From Gammaproteobacteria bacterium (GTDB lineage: Bacteria > Pseudomonadota > Gammaproteobacteria > Tenderiales > Tenderiaceae), in contig JAJRWO010000107.1 of the NCBI GenBank assembly GCA_024276775.1, forward strand, positions 1-14,208: a DNA stretch of 14,208 nucleotides, read 5' to 3'. Positions 6,954 through 14,208 of the stretch are shown piece after piece. The position numbers were made by a program, and so were the translations under genes. Under the pieces are notes generated by a model. The model ran no database searches. It was not told where the DNA came from and saw nothing but the letters and a program-made list of their open reading frames with translations. Within the stretch, counting starts at the first letter, position 1. The number at the start of each line of letters is the position of its first letter.

Positions 6954-9900
6954 TTAAAGTGCTTTGATCTTGGCGATCTGCTGGGTCAGGTTGTCCAGTG
7001 ATAATTGCATCTCGATGACCTTTTGGCGTTCTTTTTTAACCACGGTCTCAGGTGCCTTGCGGGTGAATTTTTCGTTACTGAGCTTGCCTTCGGTGCGTTG
7101 TAAATCCTTTTGCAGTTTTTCCACTTGTTTGTTGAGACGGGCCAGCTCATCCTCTTTGTTGATCAGGCCGGCCATGGGGATGAGCACTTTCATCTTGCCA
7201 ACCAGGGCGATGGCGCATTCCGGTGCGTCATCGGCATTGTTCAGCCAGGTGATGGACTTCAACTTGGCGATGCCATTTAGGTAGGCGCTGTTGCTGTCCA
7301 GCAGGGCGGCGTCGTTGTCGCTGCCGTTGGCCAGTAATACGGGCAGTGGTTTGCCGGGTGGAATATTCATTTCACCGCGAATGGATCGCACGCCGAGGAT
7401 GAAGTTCGTGACCCATTCCATTTCGGTTTCAGCTTTGCTGTTGATCAGACTGTCATTGCTGGCGGGATAGCACTGTAACATGATGGTGTCGCCTTCCACA
7501 GCGGCCAGTGGTGCGACCCGTTGCCAGATCTCTTCGGTGATGAAAGGCATGATCGGGTGGGTCAGGCGCAGCAGGGTTTCCAGTACGTTGACCAAGGTAT
7601 GGCGGCTGCCGCGTTGTTGGGCTGCACTGCTGTTGTCGTTGTTCAGCACGACCTTGGACAGTTCCAGATACCAGTCGCAGTATTCGTTCCAGGTGAATTC
7701 GTAGATGGCCTGGGCGGCGTGATCGAGACGATATTGTTCGATCGCCTCGGTCACTTCACGGATGGTGAGTTGCAAGCGGCTGAGTATCCATCGGTCGGCC
7801 ATGCTCAGTGTCAGCTCATCACCCTTTTGGCCGCAGTCTTTGTCTTCGGTGTTTATCAGCACGTAGCGGGCGGCATTCCAGAGCTTATTGCAGAAGTTGC
7901 GGTAGCCTTCAGAGCGTTGCAAATCAAATCTGATGTCACGGCCAGTGGAGGCCAGTGCGGCAAAGGTAAAGCGCAGGGCATCGGTACCAAAGGCCTGGAT
8001 ACCATCGGGAAACTCGGTGCGAGTGGCCTTTTCTACCTTGGCAGCCATTTTTGGCTGCATCAACCCAGAGGTACGTTTACTGACCAGGGTTTCAAGGTCG
8101 ATGCCATCGATCAGGTCTATCGGGTCGAGCACGTTACCTTTGGATTTGGACATTTTCTGGCCGTGGCCATCGCGTACCAGGCCGTGAATGTAGACCTCTT
8201 TAAAGGGTACCTGGCCGGTAAACTTGAGTCCCATCATGATCATCCGGGCGACCCAGAAAAAGATAATATCGAAGCCGGTGACCAGCACGTTGGTGGGATA
8301 GAAAGTCTCCAGTGCAGGTGTTTTCTCAGGCCAGCCCAGGGTTGAAAACGGCCATAGCGCCGATGAGAACCAGGTGTCGAGCACGTCGTTGTCCTGAGTC
8401 AGGGCGACGTCTTGACCGTGCTTTTGTTTGGCCTTGGCGCGGGCGTCTGCTTCGGTACGGGCAACGAAGATATTGCCTTCTTCGTCGTACCAGGCCGGGA
8501 TACGATGGCCCCACCAGATCTGGCGCGAGATGCACCAGTCCTCAATGTTGCGCATCCATTCAAAATAGGTGTTTTTCCAGTTATCGGGCACGAATTTGAT
8601 GTCACCATTTTCCACTGCCTTGATGGCGGGTTCGGCCAGCGGCCCGGCTTTGACAAACCATTGGTCGGTGAGCAGGGGTTCGATGACGCTGTGGCTGCGG
8701 TCGCCTCTGGGGACCATTAGTTTGTGTGGCTCAACCTTTACCAGCAGTCCAAGGGCATCAAGGTCTTTGACGATTTTTTTACGAGCATCAAAGCGATCCA
8801 TGTCGCGGTACTGGATTGGCACGGTATTGTTGAGCTTGGCGTCTTCGGTGAAGATGTTTATCATTGGCAGCTCATGACGTTTGCCGATGGTGTAATCGTT
8901 GAAGTCGTGGGCCGGGGTGATCTTGACACAGCCACTACCGAATTCGGGGTCGACATAATCATCGGCAATGACGGGAATAGTGCGCGCCGTCAGTGGCAAA
9001 GCGATTTCTTTACCGATTAGATGTTGGTAGCGTTCGTCATTCGGATGCACGGCAACAGCGCTGTCACCCAACATGGTTTCAGGCCGGGTGGTGGCGACGA
9101 TGACGTGACCGCTGCCATCGGCAAGCGGGTATTTGAAGTGCCACATGTGGCCGTCTTCTTCCTGCGAAACCACTTCCAGGTCAGAAACGGCGGTGTGTAG
9201 CACCGGGTCCCAGTTGACCAGGCGTTTGCCGCGGTAGATCAGGTCTTCTTCAAACAGGCGGACAAATACTTCGTGAACGGCCTCGGTCATGCCGTCGTCC
9301 ATGGTGAAACGTTCGCGTGACCAGTCCAGTGAGGCACCCATGCGTCGCAGCTGGCGGGTAATGGTGCCGCCGGATTCTTTTTTCCATTTCCAGATTTGGT
9401 CGATAAAGGCGTCGCGACCAAGATCGTGGCGAGTCTTGCCCTGGGCGTTGAGTTGACGCTCCACCACCATCTGGGTGGCAATGCCGGCGTGATCTGAACC
9501 TGGCTGCCATAAGGTGTTGTGCCCCTTCATGCGGTGGTAGCGGGTCAGGGTGTCCATAATGGTGTCTTGAAATGCATGCCCCATGTGCAGACTACCGGTT
9601 ACGTTTGGCGGCGGAATCATGATGCAGTAGGGGCTGCCGGTGGATGAAGGGGCAAAATGATGACTGGCCTCCCAGGCCTGGTACCAGCGTTGTTCGATGG
9701 CTTGCGGGTTGTAGGTTTTGTCCATTTCAGTATCTGTTTTCATTGCGTTTATATCGTGTGGCTGCGCTGGGGGCGCATATTGTAGCGTATTTACCCGGCC
9801 TGGTCGGGGCTTATTCGGAGGCAATGGCTGACGTGATTTGCGCACCGCCTTGGCCAGTTCTCGGCCAATTTCCTCGGGTGTCAGCAGTGGATGATTAATC

Positions 9901-10136
9901 TTGCCAAAGTGATCCTCTATACGGTCGGCCAGTTTGTCGAAGTGCTGTTTGATGGCCAGGTCGATGACGCGGCTCAAGGGCAGCTTGGGTCGTGTTTGTT
10001 TGCGTTTCAGCGGTCGCTTGTCAATATCCTCGCGCCTAGGAATGACGTCTTTCAGCACCGGCAGTTTGTCGTTGCTTAAAACGGCTGGTACGTCTTTTTC
10101 ATCGATGCTGATGGTTGGCGGCTGTTTTTTTGACAT
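6954..10136 (-). CDS. valS: Valyl-tRNA synthetase, with an in-frame N-terminal extension
   Basis: ValRS charges tRNA-Val and hydrolyses mischarged Thr-tRNA. Numbering from the methionine at 9723-9725 (MDKTYNPQ, which aligns with E. coli residue 1), the core is 923 residues (951 in E. coli). It contains the class I signature HMGH (47-50), the editing-domain stretches ATTRPETMLGD (211-221) and KITPAHDFNDY with Asp274, DWCISRQIWWGHRIP (396-410), KMSKS (524-528), the anticodon-binding domain and the C-terminal coiled coil (about 857-923). The frame stays open upstream to an ATG at 10134-10136, seven bases after the holC stop, which would make a 1060-residue protein. Neither the ATG at 9725, the ATG at 9743 nor that at 10136 has a good ribosome site. 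I report the longer form because the extension looks like real coding sequence and no stop separates it. The ValRS identity is certain; the start is about even odds. Confidence 0.9.
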   Translation of the reverse strand: MSKKQPPTISIDEKDVPAVLSNDKLPVLKDVIPRREDIDKRPLKRKQTRPKLPLSRVIDLAIKQHFDKLADRIEDHFGKINHPLLTPEEIGRELAKAVRKSRQPLPPNKPRPGRVNTLQYAPPAQPHDINAMKTDTEMDKTYNPQAIEQRWYQAWEASHHFAPSSTGSPYCIMIPPPNVTGSLHMGHAFQDTIMDTLTRYHRMKGHNTLWQPGSDHAGIATQMVVERQLNAQGKTRHDLGRDAFIDQIWKWKKESGGTITRQLRRMGASLDWSRERFTMDDGMTEAVHEVFVRLFEEDLIYRGKRLVNWDPVLHTAVSDLEVVSQEEDGHMWHFKYPLADGSGHVIVATTRPETMLGDSAVAVHPNDERYQHLIGKEIALPLTARTIPVIADDYVDPEFGSGCVKITPAHDFNDYTIGKRHELPMINIFTEDAKLNNTVPIQYRDMDRFDARKKIVKDLDALGLLVKVEPHKLMVPRGDRSHSVIEPLLTDQWFVKAGPLAEPAIKAVENGDIKFVPDNWKNTYFEWMRNIEDWCISRQIWWGHRIPAWYDEEGNIFVARTEADARAKAKQKHGQDVALTQDNDVLDTWFSSALWPFSTLGWPEKTPALETFYPTNVLVTGFDIIFFWVARMIMMGLKFTGQVPFKEVYIHGLVRDGHGQKMSKSKGNVLDPIDLIDGIDLETLVSKRTSGLMQPKMAAKVEKATRTEFPDGIQAFGTDALRFTFAALASTGRDIRFDLQRSEGYRNFCNKLWNAARYVLINTEDKDCGQKGDELTLSMADRWILSRLQLTIREVTEAIEQYRLDHAAQAIYEFTWNEYCDWYLELSKVVLNNDNSSAAQQRGSRHTLVNVLETLLRLTHPIMPFITEEIWQRVAPLAAVEGDTIMLQCYPASNDSLINSKAETEMEWVTNFILGVRSIRGEMNIPPGKPLPVLLANGSDNDAALLDSNSAYLNGIAKLKSITWLNNADDAPECAIALVGKMKVLIPMAGLINKEDELARLNKQVEKLQKDLQRTEGKLSNEKFTRKAPETVVKKERQKVIEMQLSLDNLTQQIAKIKAL
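9726..10136 (-). other. 137-residue N-terminal extension fused in frame to ValRS (unknown domain)
   Basis: Between holC and the usual ValRS start lie 137 codons in the valS frame. They begin MSKKQPPTISIDEKDVPAVL and contain LPVLKDVIPRREDIDKR, a likely amphipathic helix around SRVIDLAIKQHFDKLADRI, the segment LLTPEEIGRELAKAVRKSRQ, and a proline-rich linker before the synthetase. The composition is basic, with many K and R. I do not recognise the domain. From memory, some gammaproteobacteria carry a small hypothetical gene between holC and valS, so this may be that gene joined to valS, either truly or through a lost stop or a sequence error. An internal start at 9725 could make normal ValRS as well. 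Confidence 0.55.
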
Positions 10137-10143
10137 GGGTTTT

Positions 10144-10584
10144 TTACGAGAGAGTATGGGTGTCGAGGCTGTAGCCGCGATCACGATAAAATTTATAGCG
10201 CTGTCGCCCGCTGGCCTTATTTTCATTGTCCTGGCCGATGACTTCGGCCACCCGCTCGAAAGAACTGAAGAACATGGGGATTTCTTGCGCCAGGTTGATG
10301 AGCACTTGACGGCGATGCCCCTGTGTTGAATCTGTGAGTTTGCTCTGGTGACTGATGAGTACGGGTGTTTCTGGGTCGGGCGATTCGGCTTCTATATCGT
10401 GAGGCACAAAGCTGTTTTTTTTGAATGTCCACAGCAGCTCGTCGAGTCGTTTGGTCTGGCTTTGGTGGCTGGTATGGATGTAAACGCCGTGACCCAGGCG
10501 ATAGGCCTTTTCGGCAATGCGGCAAACTGTTTGTTCACGGCTGCCGCTGTTACCTGTGAGAATATAGAAATCTACTTTTGTCAT
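10144..10584 (-). CDS. holC: DNA polymerase III subunit chi
   Basis: Chi binds psi (HolD) in the clamp-loader complex and links it to single-stranded DNA-binding protein on the lagging strand. The product is 146 residues (147 in E. coli) and has the family pattern: MTKVDFYIL at the start, an AEKAYRLGHGVYIHT strand-helix unit, the RLDELLW motif (near 48-54), NSFVPHDI, and a C-terminal RYKFYRDRGYSLDTH segment. I chose the ATG at 10582-10584, 20 bases after the pepA stop; a TTG at 10620 would overlap pepA and adds 12 residues foreign to the family. Its stop is seven bases before the next ATG, so it sits inside a pepA-holC-valS operon. A run of eight A in the coding strand (plus-strand T-run around 10415-10422) is a possible slippage site. 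Confidence 0.94.
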   Translation of the reverse strand: MTKVDFYILTGNSGSREQTVCRIAEKAYRLGHGVYIHTSHQSQTKRLDELLWTFKKNSFVPHDIEAESPDPETPVLISHQSKLTDSTQGHRRQVLINLAQEIPMFFSSFERVAEVIGQDNENKASGRQRYKFYRDRGYSLDTHTLS

Positions 10585-10604
10585 GTCCGCAAGAGTAACG
10601 CGGT

Positions 10605-12098
10605 TTATTTTGACTGGCAACGATCCAGCAGGTATTGGGTTAGCAGGGGCACCGGTCGACCCGTAGAACCTTTTTTGTCACCGCTGAGCCAGGCGCTGCC
10701 AGCAATGTCGAGGTGGGCCCAATGAAATTTTTTGGTGAAGTTGGACAGAAAGCAGGCAGCGGTAATGGTGCCTGCTTCACGGCCGCCGATATTGGCCAGG
10801 TCGGCAAACGGACTTTTGAGTTGTTCGCTGTATTCTTCCCACAGTGGCAGCTCCCAGGCGCGGTCGCCACTGCTCTTGCCGGCATTGATCAGGTCATGCG
10901 CCAGCGGGCTGTGGTTGCTGAGCAGGCCGGAGGCGTGTTGGCCCAGGGCGACGACACAGGCACCTGTGAGGGTGGCAATGTCGATGACGACGTCGGGATC
11001 AAACTTTTCCGAATAGGTTAAGGCGTCACATAAAATCAGGCGGCCTTCGGCATCGGTATTGAGGATTTCTATGGTCTGGCCGGACATGCTGGTGACCACA
11101 TCGCCGGGTTTATTGGCAGCGCCGTCAGGCATATTTTCACTGGCCGGAATCACGCCAATGACGTTGAGTGGTAACTTGAGTTCAGCCACCGCACGCATGA
11201 CACCGAAGACGCTGGCGCCGCCGCACATGTCGTATTTCATTTCGTCCATGCCCGCAGCAGGCTTGAGTGAAATGCCCCCCGCGTCGAAGGTCAGGCCCTT
11301 GCCCACCAGAACGATGGGTTTGCTATCACCACCTTTGTTGTGGTTCATGCAGATCAGTCTAGGTGGTTGGCGGCTGCCCATACTGACAGACAGCAGTGAA
11401 CCCATGCCCAGCTGTTCCATTTCTGCTTGTTCAATGATTTCGGTGCTGATACTGTCAAATTCTTCGGCCATTTCCAGTGCCTGTTCGGCAAGGTAACTGG
11501 GGGTACAGATGTTGCCGGGCAGGTTGCCTAAATCTTTGGCTTGCTTGACGCCATGGGCGATGGCATAACCTTCGTTGACGGCGGCATCACTATCACTTAG
11601 TTCGCGTCGACTGGAGATACTGAGGACAATCTTGCGCAGTGGCCGGCGGGCTGAATCTTTTTTGGTTTTGAGTTGGTCAAAGCGATAAAGTGAATTTTCT
11701 ACGGTTTCAATTGCCTGACGGATATTCCAGTGGTTGTCGCGGCCTTTGATGTGGAGTTCGGTGAGATAAAAAACCGCTTCCATGGCACCAATGTCATTCA
11801 GGGTAGTGGTGGTGGTGGCAATAATCTTGCGATATTGGCTATCGTGAAGTTCGCGTTCTCGGCCACAGCCCACCAGCAGAATGCGGTCGCAAAGTGTATT
11901 GGGGACGCTGTGCAGTAATAAGGTCTGACCAATTTTGCCTTCCAGGTCACCGCGACGAATCAGGCTGGAAATAAATCCGTCACTGATTTGGTCCAGGCGT
12001 TCAGCCGCAGGTGAAAGGCGTCTTGGTTCATAAACGCCAACAACAATGCAGGCGGTACGTTGTTTTTCAGGATTGCCGCTTTTTGCAGTAAACTCCAT
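10605..12098 (-). CDS. pepA: Leucyl aminopeptidase PepA (M17 family)
   Basis: PepA is a hexameric cytoplasmic zinc or manganese peptidase that removes N-terminal residues from peptides. In E. coli it also binds DNA in Xer recombination at cer and psi sites and in carAB control. The 497 residues compare with 503 in E. coli, and the catalytic set is intact with a constant offset of three: K267, D272, K279, D290, D349, E351 and R353, found in VGKGLTFDAGGISLKP and the family signature NTDAEGRL. The N-terminal domain (about 1-165) is the variable macro-like domain, which in E. coli carries the DNA contacts. The ATG at 12096-12098 has a strong AGGAG nine bases upstream. It heads the operon with holC and valS and is divergent from lptF, the conserved arrangement in gammaproteobacteria. 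Confidence 0.97.
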   Translation of the reverse strand: MEFTAKSGNPEKQRTACIVVGVYEPRRLSPAAERLDQISDGFISSLIRRGDLEGKIGQTLLLHSVPNTLCDRILLVGCGRERELHDSQYRKIIATTTTTLNDIGAMEAVFYLTELHIKGRDNHWNIRQAIETVENSLYRFDQLKTKKDSARRPLRKIVLSISSRRELSDSDAAVNEGYAIAHGVKQAKDLGNLPGNICTPSYLAEQALEMAEEFDSISTEIIEQAEMEQLGMGSLLSVSMGSRQPPRLICMNHNKGGDSKPIVLVGKGLTFDAGGISLKPAAGMDEMKYDMCGGASVFGVMRAVAELKLPLNVIGVIPASENMPDGAANKPGDVVTSMSGQTIEILNTDAEGRLILCDALTYSEKFDPDVVIDIATLTGACVVALGQHASGLLSNHSPLAHDLINAGKSSGDRAWELPLWEEYSEQLKSPFADLANIGGREAGTITAACFLSNFTKKFHWAHLDIAGSAWLSGDKKGSTGRPVPLLTQYLLDRCQSK

Positions 12099-12221
12099 GG
12101 TGTTGCTCTCCTGGTGGCAAATCTGTCATGAAAGGTATAAAAGTTTAGTTTTTGTTGGATGATTGCTGTTATTGGTAATAATAAGCATATAATTTTCATC
12201 CCTTAGGTCGCTAAATAATGT

Positions 12222-12251
12222 TTGAACAGTTTAGATGAGTTTACCCATAAT
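12222..12251 (+). promoter_or_regulatory. Candidate sigma-70 promoter for lptF-lptG
   Basis: TTGAAC (12222-12227) and CATAAT (12246-12251, five of six) are 18 bases apart. Transcription would begin near 12258, inside a run of nine T (12255-12263), giving a leader of about 45 bases before the lptF start. This lies in the 204-base gap shared with pepA; I found no convincing promoter for pepA itself. Confidence 0.4.
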
Positions 12252-12302
12252 TTGTTTTTTTTTCAGTGAATATCAAATTGTTAGCCGCTTTGGGCGCATG
12301 AT

Positions 12303-13412
12303 TTGATTATCGAACGTTATCTTTTCAAGGAACTGGCTGGCACCCTGTTTGCAGTGACCACGGTGTTGTTTCTGATCTTTGTCAGCAGCTGGTTTGCACG
12401 GCTATTAGGCCAGGTTGCGGCCGGCAGCGCTCAAGCCGATGTGATTTTTTTATTGCTTTCGCTTAAATCTGTCGATGCATTGATAATTTTGCTGCCTTTA
12501 TCTTTTTATATGGCGGTATTGCTGGCCTTTGGCCGTCTGTACAAAGACAGTGAGATGACGGCCATGCTGGCCTGTGGCGTCAGTTGGGTGCGAATTACCC
12601 GGCTGGTATTTTTGATGGGCTTGGGTTTTGCTTTGGTTGTGGCGAGTGTGTCGCTTTATTTTGCACCGTTAGCCAATAGTGAGCGTCATATACTACAGAA
12701 AAAAATGAGTGCATCTTCCGGGCTTGAAATGATTACCGCAGGGCAGTTTCGTGAAATGGGTGAGGAGGATGCGGTGTTCTATGCCGAACGTCTGTCTGAT
12801 GACGGTAAGAGCGTGGAAAATATTTTCATCCAGGCTGAGGAGCAGGGTGTTTTGAATCTGATCGTTGCCGAGCGTGGTTCGCAAACCATGGAAGGTGATG
12901 GTAGTCGTTATTTATTGCTGCAAAACGGTTATCGCTATGCCGGCGAACCGGGTCAGGTAGATTTCAAAATTATTAAGTTTCGTGAACATAAGGTATTGAT
13001 GAAGCAGCCAGAGGTTGTTTTCAAGGTGGGTAATGTTGCAGCGATGTCGAGCTTGGCCTTGTGGCAATCCGCCAAGCCGCGTGAGCTGGCCGAGTTGCAG
13101 TGGCGTATTTCCATGCCCGTGTCGGTGGTGTTGCTAGCGTTGTTGGCCGTTTTTTTAAGCCGTAGCAGCCCGCGTCAGGGCCGTTATGGTAAATTATTTC
13201 TCGGTATTTTGGTGTATATCATTTACAGCAACTTATTGGGGGTGGCCAAAACCTGGGTGGAAAAGGGTACGGTTGATGCCTTGATGGGTGTCTGGTGGGT
13301 GCATTTATTACTGGCGGTTTTGATTGGCGTGTTAATGGTGCAACACTCTGGCGGTCTACGGGTTTTATTGGCAGGCAGCCAAACGAAAGGTCGCAACAGT
13401 GAAGCTGCTTGA
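12303..13412 (+). CDS. lptF: LPS export ABC transporter permease LptF
   Basis: LptF pairs with LptG and the ATPase LptB to extract lipopolysaccharide from the inner membrane and pass it to LptC and LptA. The 369 residues match the family (366 in E. coli). Three hydrophobic segments come first (about 11-31, 56-78, 102-122), then a periplasmic beta-jellyroll domain (about 125-265), then three more (270-286, 298-316, 331-347). The coupling-helix stretch YKDSEMTAMLACGVS (80-94) that contacts LptB is typical. The start is a TTG at 12303: the MIIERYL N terminus fits the family, an in-frame TAG at 12282-12284 blocks anything longer, and the nearby ATG at 12298 is in another frame. The ribosome site is poor. 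The 3' end overlaps lptG by 14 bases. Confidence 0.95.
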   Translation: MIIERYLFKELAGTLFAVTTVLFLIFVSSWFARLLGQVAAGSAQADVIFLLLSLKSVDALIILLPLSFYMAVLLAFGRLYKDSEMTAMLACGVSWVRITRLVFLMGLGFALVVASVSLYFAPLANSERHILQKKMSASSGLEMITAGQFREMGEEDAVFYAERLSDDGKSVENIFIQAEEQGVLNLIVAERGSQTMEGDGSRYLLLQNGYRYAGEPGQVDFKIIKFREHKVLMKQPEVVFKVGNVAAMSSLALWQSAKPRELAELQWRISMPVSVVLLALLAVFLSRSSPRQGRYGKLFLGILVYIIYSNLLGVAKTWVEKGTVDALMGVWWVHLLLAVLIGVLMVQHSGGLRVLLAGSQTKGRNSEAA

Positions 13413-14208
13413 TCGTTACATTGGCAAAACGGTGTTAGTCAGTACGCTGATGGTGATGGCCGTGCTGTTGGCCTTGTTCGCCTTTGTCTCGTTTGCGGGG
13501 GAGCTGGATAAGGTTGGGCGTGGTGACTACGATGCCAGTTTGGCGATGTTATATACCCTTTTATTATTGCCTCGGTTGGCGTATCAGCTGTTTCCCATTG
13601 TGGTTTTGTTGGGGGCGATTATTGGTCTGGGCACCTTGGCCAGCCAAAGTGAATTGATTGTGGTGCGGGCCGCCGGAGTATCGTTGACGCGCATTATTTG
13701 GACCGTGATGAAGGTGGGTCTGTTGTTGTTGGCCTTGATGCTGGTGGTGGGGGAGTTTGTCGCCCCTGTTGCCGAGTTCAAGGCCCAGAGCCTGCGAGCC
13801 GAAGCGATTTCTGGTCAGGCCAGCTTACGCAGTGATAAGGGCTTATGGGCCAGGGATGGTAATAGTGTTATCCGTATTCGTGATTTGATGAGTCGCGACC
13901 AGGTGGGGCGAATTTCTGTCTATCACTTCGATGACGCAAACCGCCTGCAGTCGGTGACCACGGCTGCTGAAGCCAGCTATGAAGGCGACCACTGGTTGTT
14001 GAAAGATGTATTAAGCAGCTCAGTGTCTGAGACTGGGGTTAAGACCCATCGTTATAACACCCAGTTGCGGAAGTCTGTGTTGACGCCAGAATTGATTGCT
14101 GTGGTGACGGTTAAACCTGATTATCTCGCCGCGCCAGACCTGTATCGATATATTGGTTATTTGACTGATAATCACCTGGATTCAAGCCGATATATACTGG
14201 CTTTATGG
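13399..14208 (+). CDS. lptG: LPS export ABC transporter permease LptG, 5' part (continues past window)
   Basis: This is the second permease of the LptB2FG complex. The first 270 codons are present and the frame is open to the end of the window; about 90 residues should be missing compared with the 360 of E. coli LptG. The start is GTG at 13399-13401, inside the end of lptF, with AAAGG at 13386-13390 eight bases upstream. This gives MKLLDRYIGKTVL, the usual N terminus. Three hydrophobic segments (about 11-33, 58-80, 102-122) precede the periplasmic jellyroll region (about 130 onward). The coupling helix LASQSELIVVRAAGVSLTRI (80-99) is strongly diagnostic and distinguishes LptG from LptF. The overlap implies coupled translation, which suits a one-to-one complex. 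Confidence 0.95.
   Translation, partial: MKLLDRYIGKTVLVSTLMVMAVLLALFAFVSFAGELDKVGRGDYDASLAMLYTLLLLPRLAYQLFPIVVLLGAIIGLGTLASQSELIVVRAAGVSLTRIIWTVMKVGLLLLALMLVVGEFVAPVAEFKAQSLRAEAISGQASLRSDKGLWARDGNSVIRIRDLMSRDQVGRISVYHFDDANRLQSVTTAAEASYEGDHWLLKDVLSSSVSETGVKTHRYNTQLRKSVLTPELIAVVTVKPDYLAAPDLYRYIGYLTDNHLDSSRYILALW

Noticed and set aside
7521..8345. Plus-strand frame of 274 codons inside valS
   Set aside because: It is fully antisense to the well-conserved ValRS core, shows no recognisable domain, and is the expected shadow of a long GC-balanced gene.
10137..10226. Start of the valS frame at the methionine at 10224-10226
   Set aside because: This would overlap the end of holC by about 80 bases out of frame, and the added 30 residues are a holC shadow.

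Overview
This window reads as chromosomal core sequence of a gammaproteobacterium. The evidence is the dusB-fis pair followed by purH, the pepA-holC-valS cluster divergent from lptF-lptG, an outer-membrane barrel ending in phenylalanine, and proteins whose lengths and catalytic residues match the Escherichia coli and Pseudomonas versions closely. Base composition looks intermediate and fairly even. I see no tRNA, rRNA, insertion sequence, integrase, CRISPR array or other sign of a mobile element. The genus cannot be fixed from the sequence alone.

Layout. 1-312: 3' end of an outer-membrane barrel gene (+), then a perfect inverted repeat. 330-2443 (-): two-gene ABC-2 exporter, ATPase first and permease second. 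The ATPase carries an unusual tail rich in tryptophan, glutamine and lysine. 2444-2578: short divergent promoter region. 2579-3592 (+): tsaD, for the t6A modification of tRNA. 3593-3734: convergent gap with nothing convincing. 3735-6643 (-): dusB-fis-purH, i.e. a tRNA dihydrouridine synthase, the nucleoid protein Fis and the last two steps of IMP synthesis. 6644-6953: 310-bp leader of dusB-fis with several inverted repeats. 6954-12098 (-): pepA-holC-valS, tightly packed. The valS frame is open back to the end of holC, which gives ValRS an extra N-terminal region of about 137 residues. 12099-12302: divergent promoter region. 12303-14208 (+): lptF and the first 270 codons of lptG, overlapping genes for the lipopolysaccharide export permease.

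How the genes fit together. Most are housekeeping genes linked to growth: translation (tsaD, dusB, valS), replication clamp loading (holC), nucleotide synthesis (purH), growth-phase control (fis) and envelope building (lptFG). The gene orders dusB-fis-purH and pepA-holC-valS // lptFG are conserved in this class, so the window holds no clearly new multi-gene system. The points that differ from textbook versions are the ABC ATPase tail, the in-frame extension of ValRS, the TTG start of lptF overlapping a two-codon ORF, and the structured dusB leader.
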